Shown in pieces: positions 63,744 to 64,000 of a DNA stretch of 64,000 nucleotides; position 1 is the stretch's first letter; every line of letters starts with the position of its first letter. The notes beneath the pieces are model-generated. The model was given only the letters and a program-made list of their open reading frames with translations. It ran no database searches and was not told where the DNA came from. The stretch covers positions 3,122,944 to 3,186,943 of the forward strand of contig CP141729.1 in the NCBI GenBank assembly GCA_035621215.1, read 5' to 3'. The position numbers were made by a program, and so were the translations under genes. This DNA comes from Oscillospiraceae bacterium MB08-C2-2. GTDB lineage: Bacteria > Bacillota > Clostridia > Oscillospirales > Ruminococcaceae.

Positions 63744-64000
63744 ATGCTTTTACAGTATATCTTAAATGGCCTTGCCATCGGGATGGCGTATGCGTTGGTG
63801 GCGGTTGGATATTCACTTGTGTTCGGAATTTTGCGGCTGATCAATTTTTCCCACGGCTCTATCTATGCCTTTGGAGCCCACATGGTTTTTGTCTTTGTTG
63901 GCATGAACTTTGGCGTTTGGGCGGGCATTGCAGCCAGCATCATTCTCACCGGCCTTTTGGGTGTGGCCATTGATAAGGTGGCTCTCAAGCCGCTGCGCAA
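63744..64000 (+). CDS. livH: Branched-chain amino acid ABC transporter permease LivH (partial)
   Basis: The first 85 codons; the gene leaves the window at the right edge. LLQYILNGLAIGMAYALVAVGYSLVFGILRLINFSHGSIYAFGAHM is the hallmark N-terminus of LivH. It forms the inner-membrane channel with LivM. ATG at 63744 is the first in-frame start; a stop lies two codons upstream, and no close ribosome binding site is seen (GGAGG is 22 bases away). Confidence 0.93.
   Translation, partial: MLLQYILNGLAIGMAYALVAVGYSLVFGILRLINFSHGSIYAFGAHMVFVFVGMNFGVWAGIAASIILTGLLGVAIDKVALKPLR

Noticed and set aside
63668-63973. A 101-codon frame at the right edge
   Set aside because: It overlaps livH in another frame and is rich in Trp, Cys and His; the LivH frame is clearly the coding one.

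Overview
The window reads as chromosome of an anaerobic Gram-positive bacterium of the class Clostridia, probably close to the Ruminococcaceae/Oscillospiraceae. This rests on strong AGGAGG-type ribosome binding sites with frequent GTG and TTG starts, a zinc-type S14 and a four-cysteine adenylate kinase, rpsD inside the alpha operon, a KOW gene between map and infA, ATP-dependent activators of 2-hydroxyacyl-CoA dehydratases, acetate kinase, an OadG-like sodium-pump subunit and several 7TM-GGDEF proteins. I saw no tRNA, rRNA, CRISPR array or prophage.

Layout. 1-8.3 kb (+): end of uvrC, rsmD-coaD, two coiled-coil genes including a DivIVA-like protein, a fumarase beta subunit, and a pair of acyl-CoA dehydratase activase/dehydratase-like genes. 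Two related structured leader elements precede rsmD and the activase gene. 8.4-16.9 kb: divergent tmcAL and ackA (both use acetate), a DUF378 membrane protein, an OadG-like protein, an IS200/IS605 element, an aminotransferase, an aldose epimerase and an amidohydrolase. 16.9-21.7 kb (-): a Cys/Met-metabolism PLP enzyme and two related 7TM-PAS-GGDEF proteins. 21.7-32.2 kb: a gene-poor stretch, an oxidoreductase that appears to start at AUA, a Yip1-like protein, an ATC-hydrolase-family protein, a BTAD regulator, an OFA-type transporter, an inositol-phosphatase-family enzyme, alanine racemase and a lipoprotein.

32.3-48.5 kb (+): a complete S10-spc-alpha ribosomal protein cluster with secY, adk, map, a KOW gene, infA, rpoA and rplQ. 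It has a clear promoter and a terminator-like hairpin inside its leader. 48.6-55.5 kb: oligopeptide-binding lipoprotein and NUDIX hydrolase, M14 peptidase, ruvX and a histidine phosphatase, a preQ1-I riboswitch in front of queT, and an AEC transporter. 55.5-60.1 kb (+): recD2, comF and an MreB-family gene. 60.2-64 kb (+): a branched-chain amino acid ABC transporter (livJ, start of livH) preceded by its likely regulator, which has a sigma54-activator architecture but has lost Walker A, Walker B and the GAFTGA loop. The regulator gene carries two matching dyad operators.

The most notable signals are the degenerate enhancer-binding-protein homologue with its dyads, the paired leader RNA elements with compensatory base changes, the hairpin in the S10 leader, and two families of hairpin-rich dispersed repeats.
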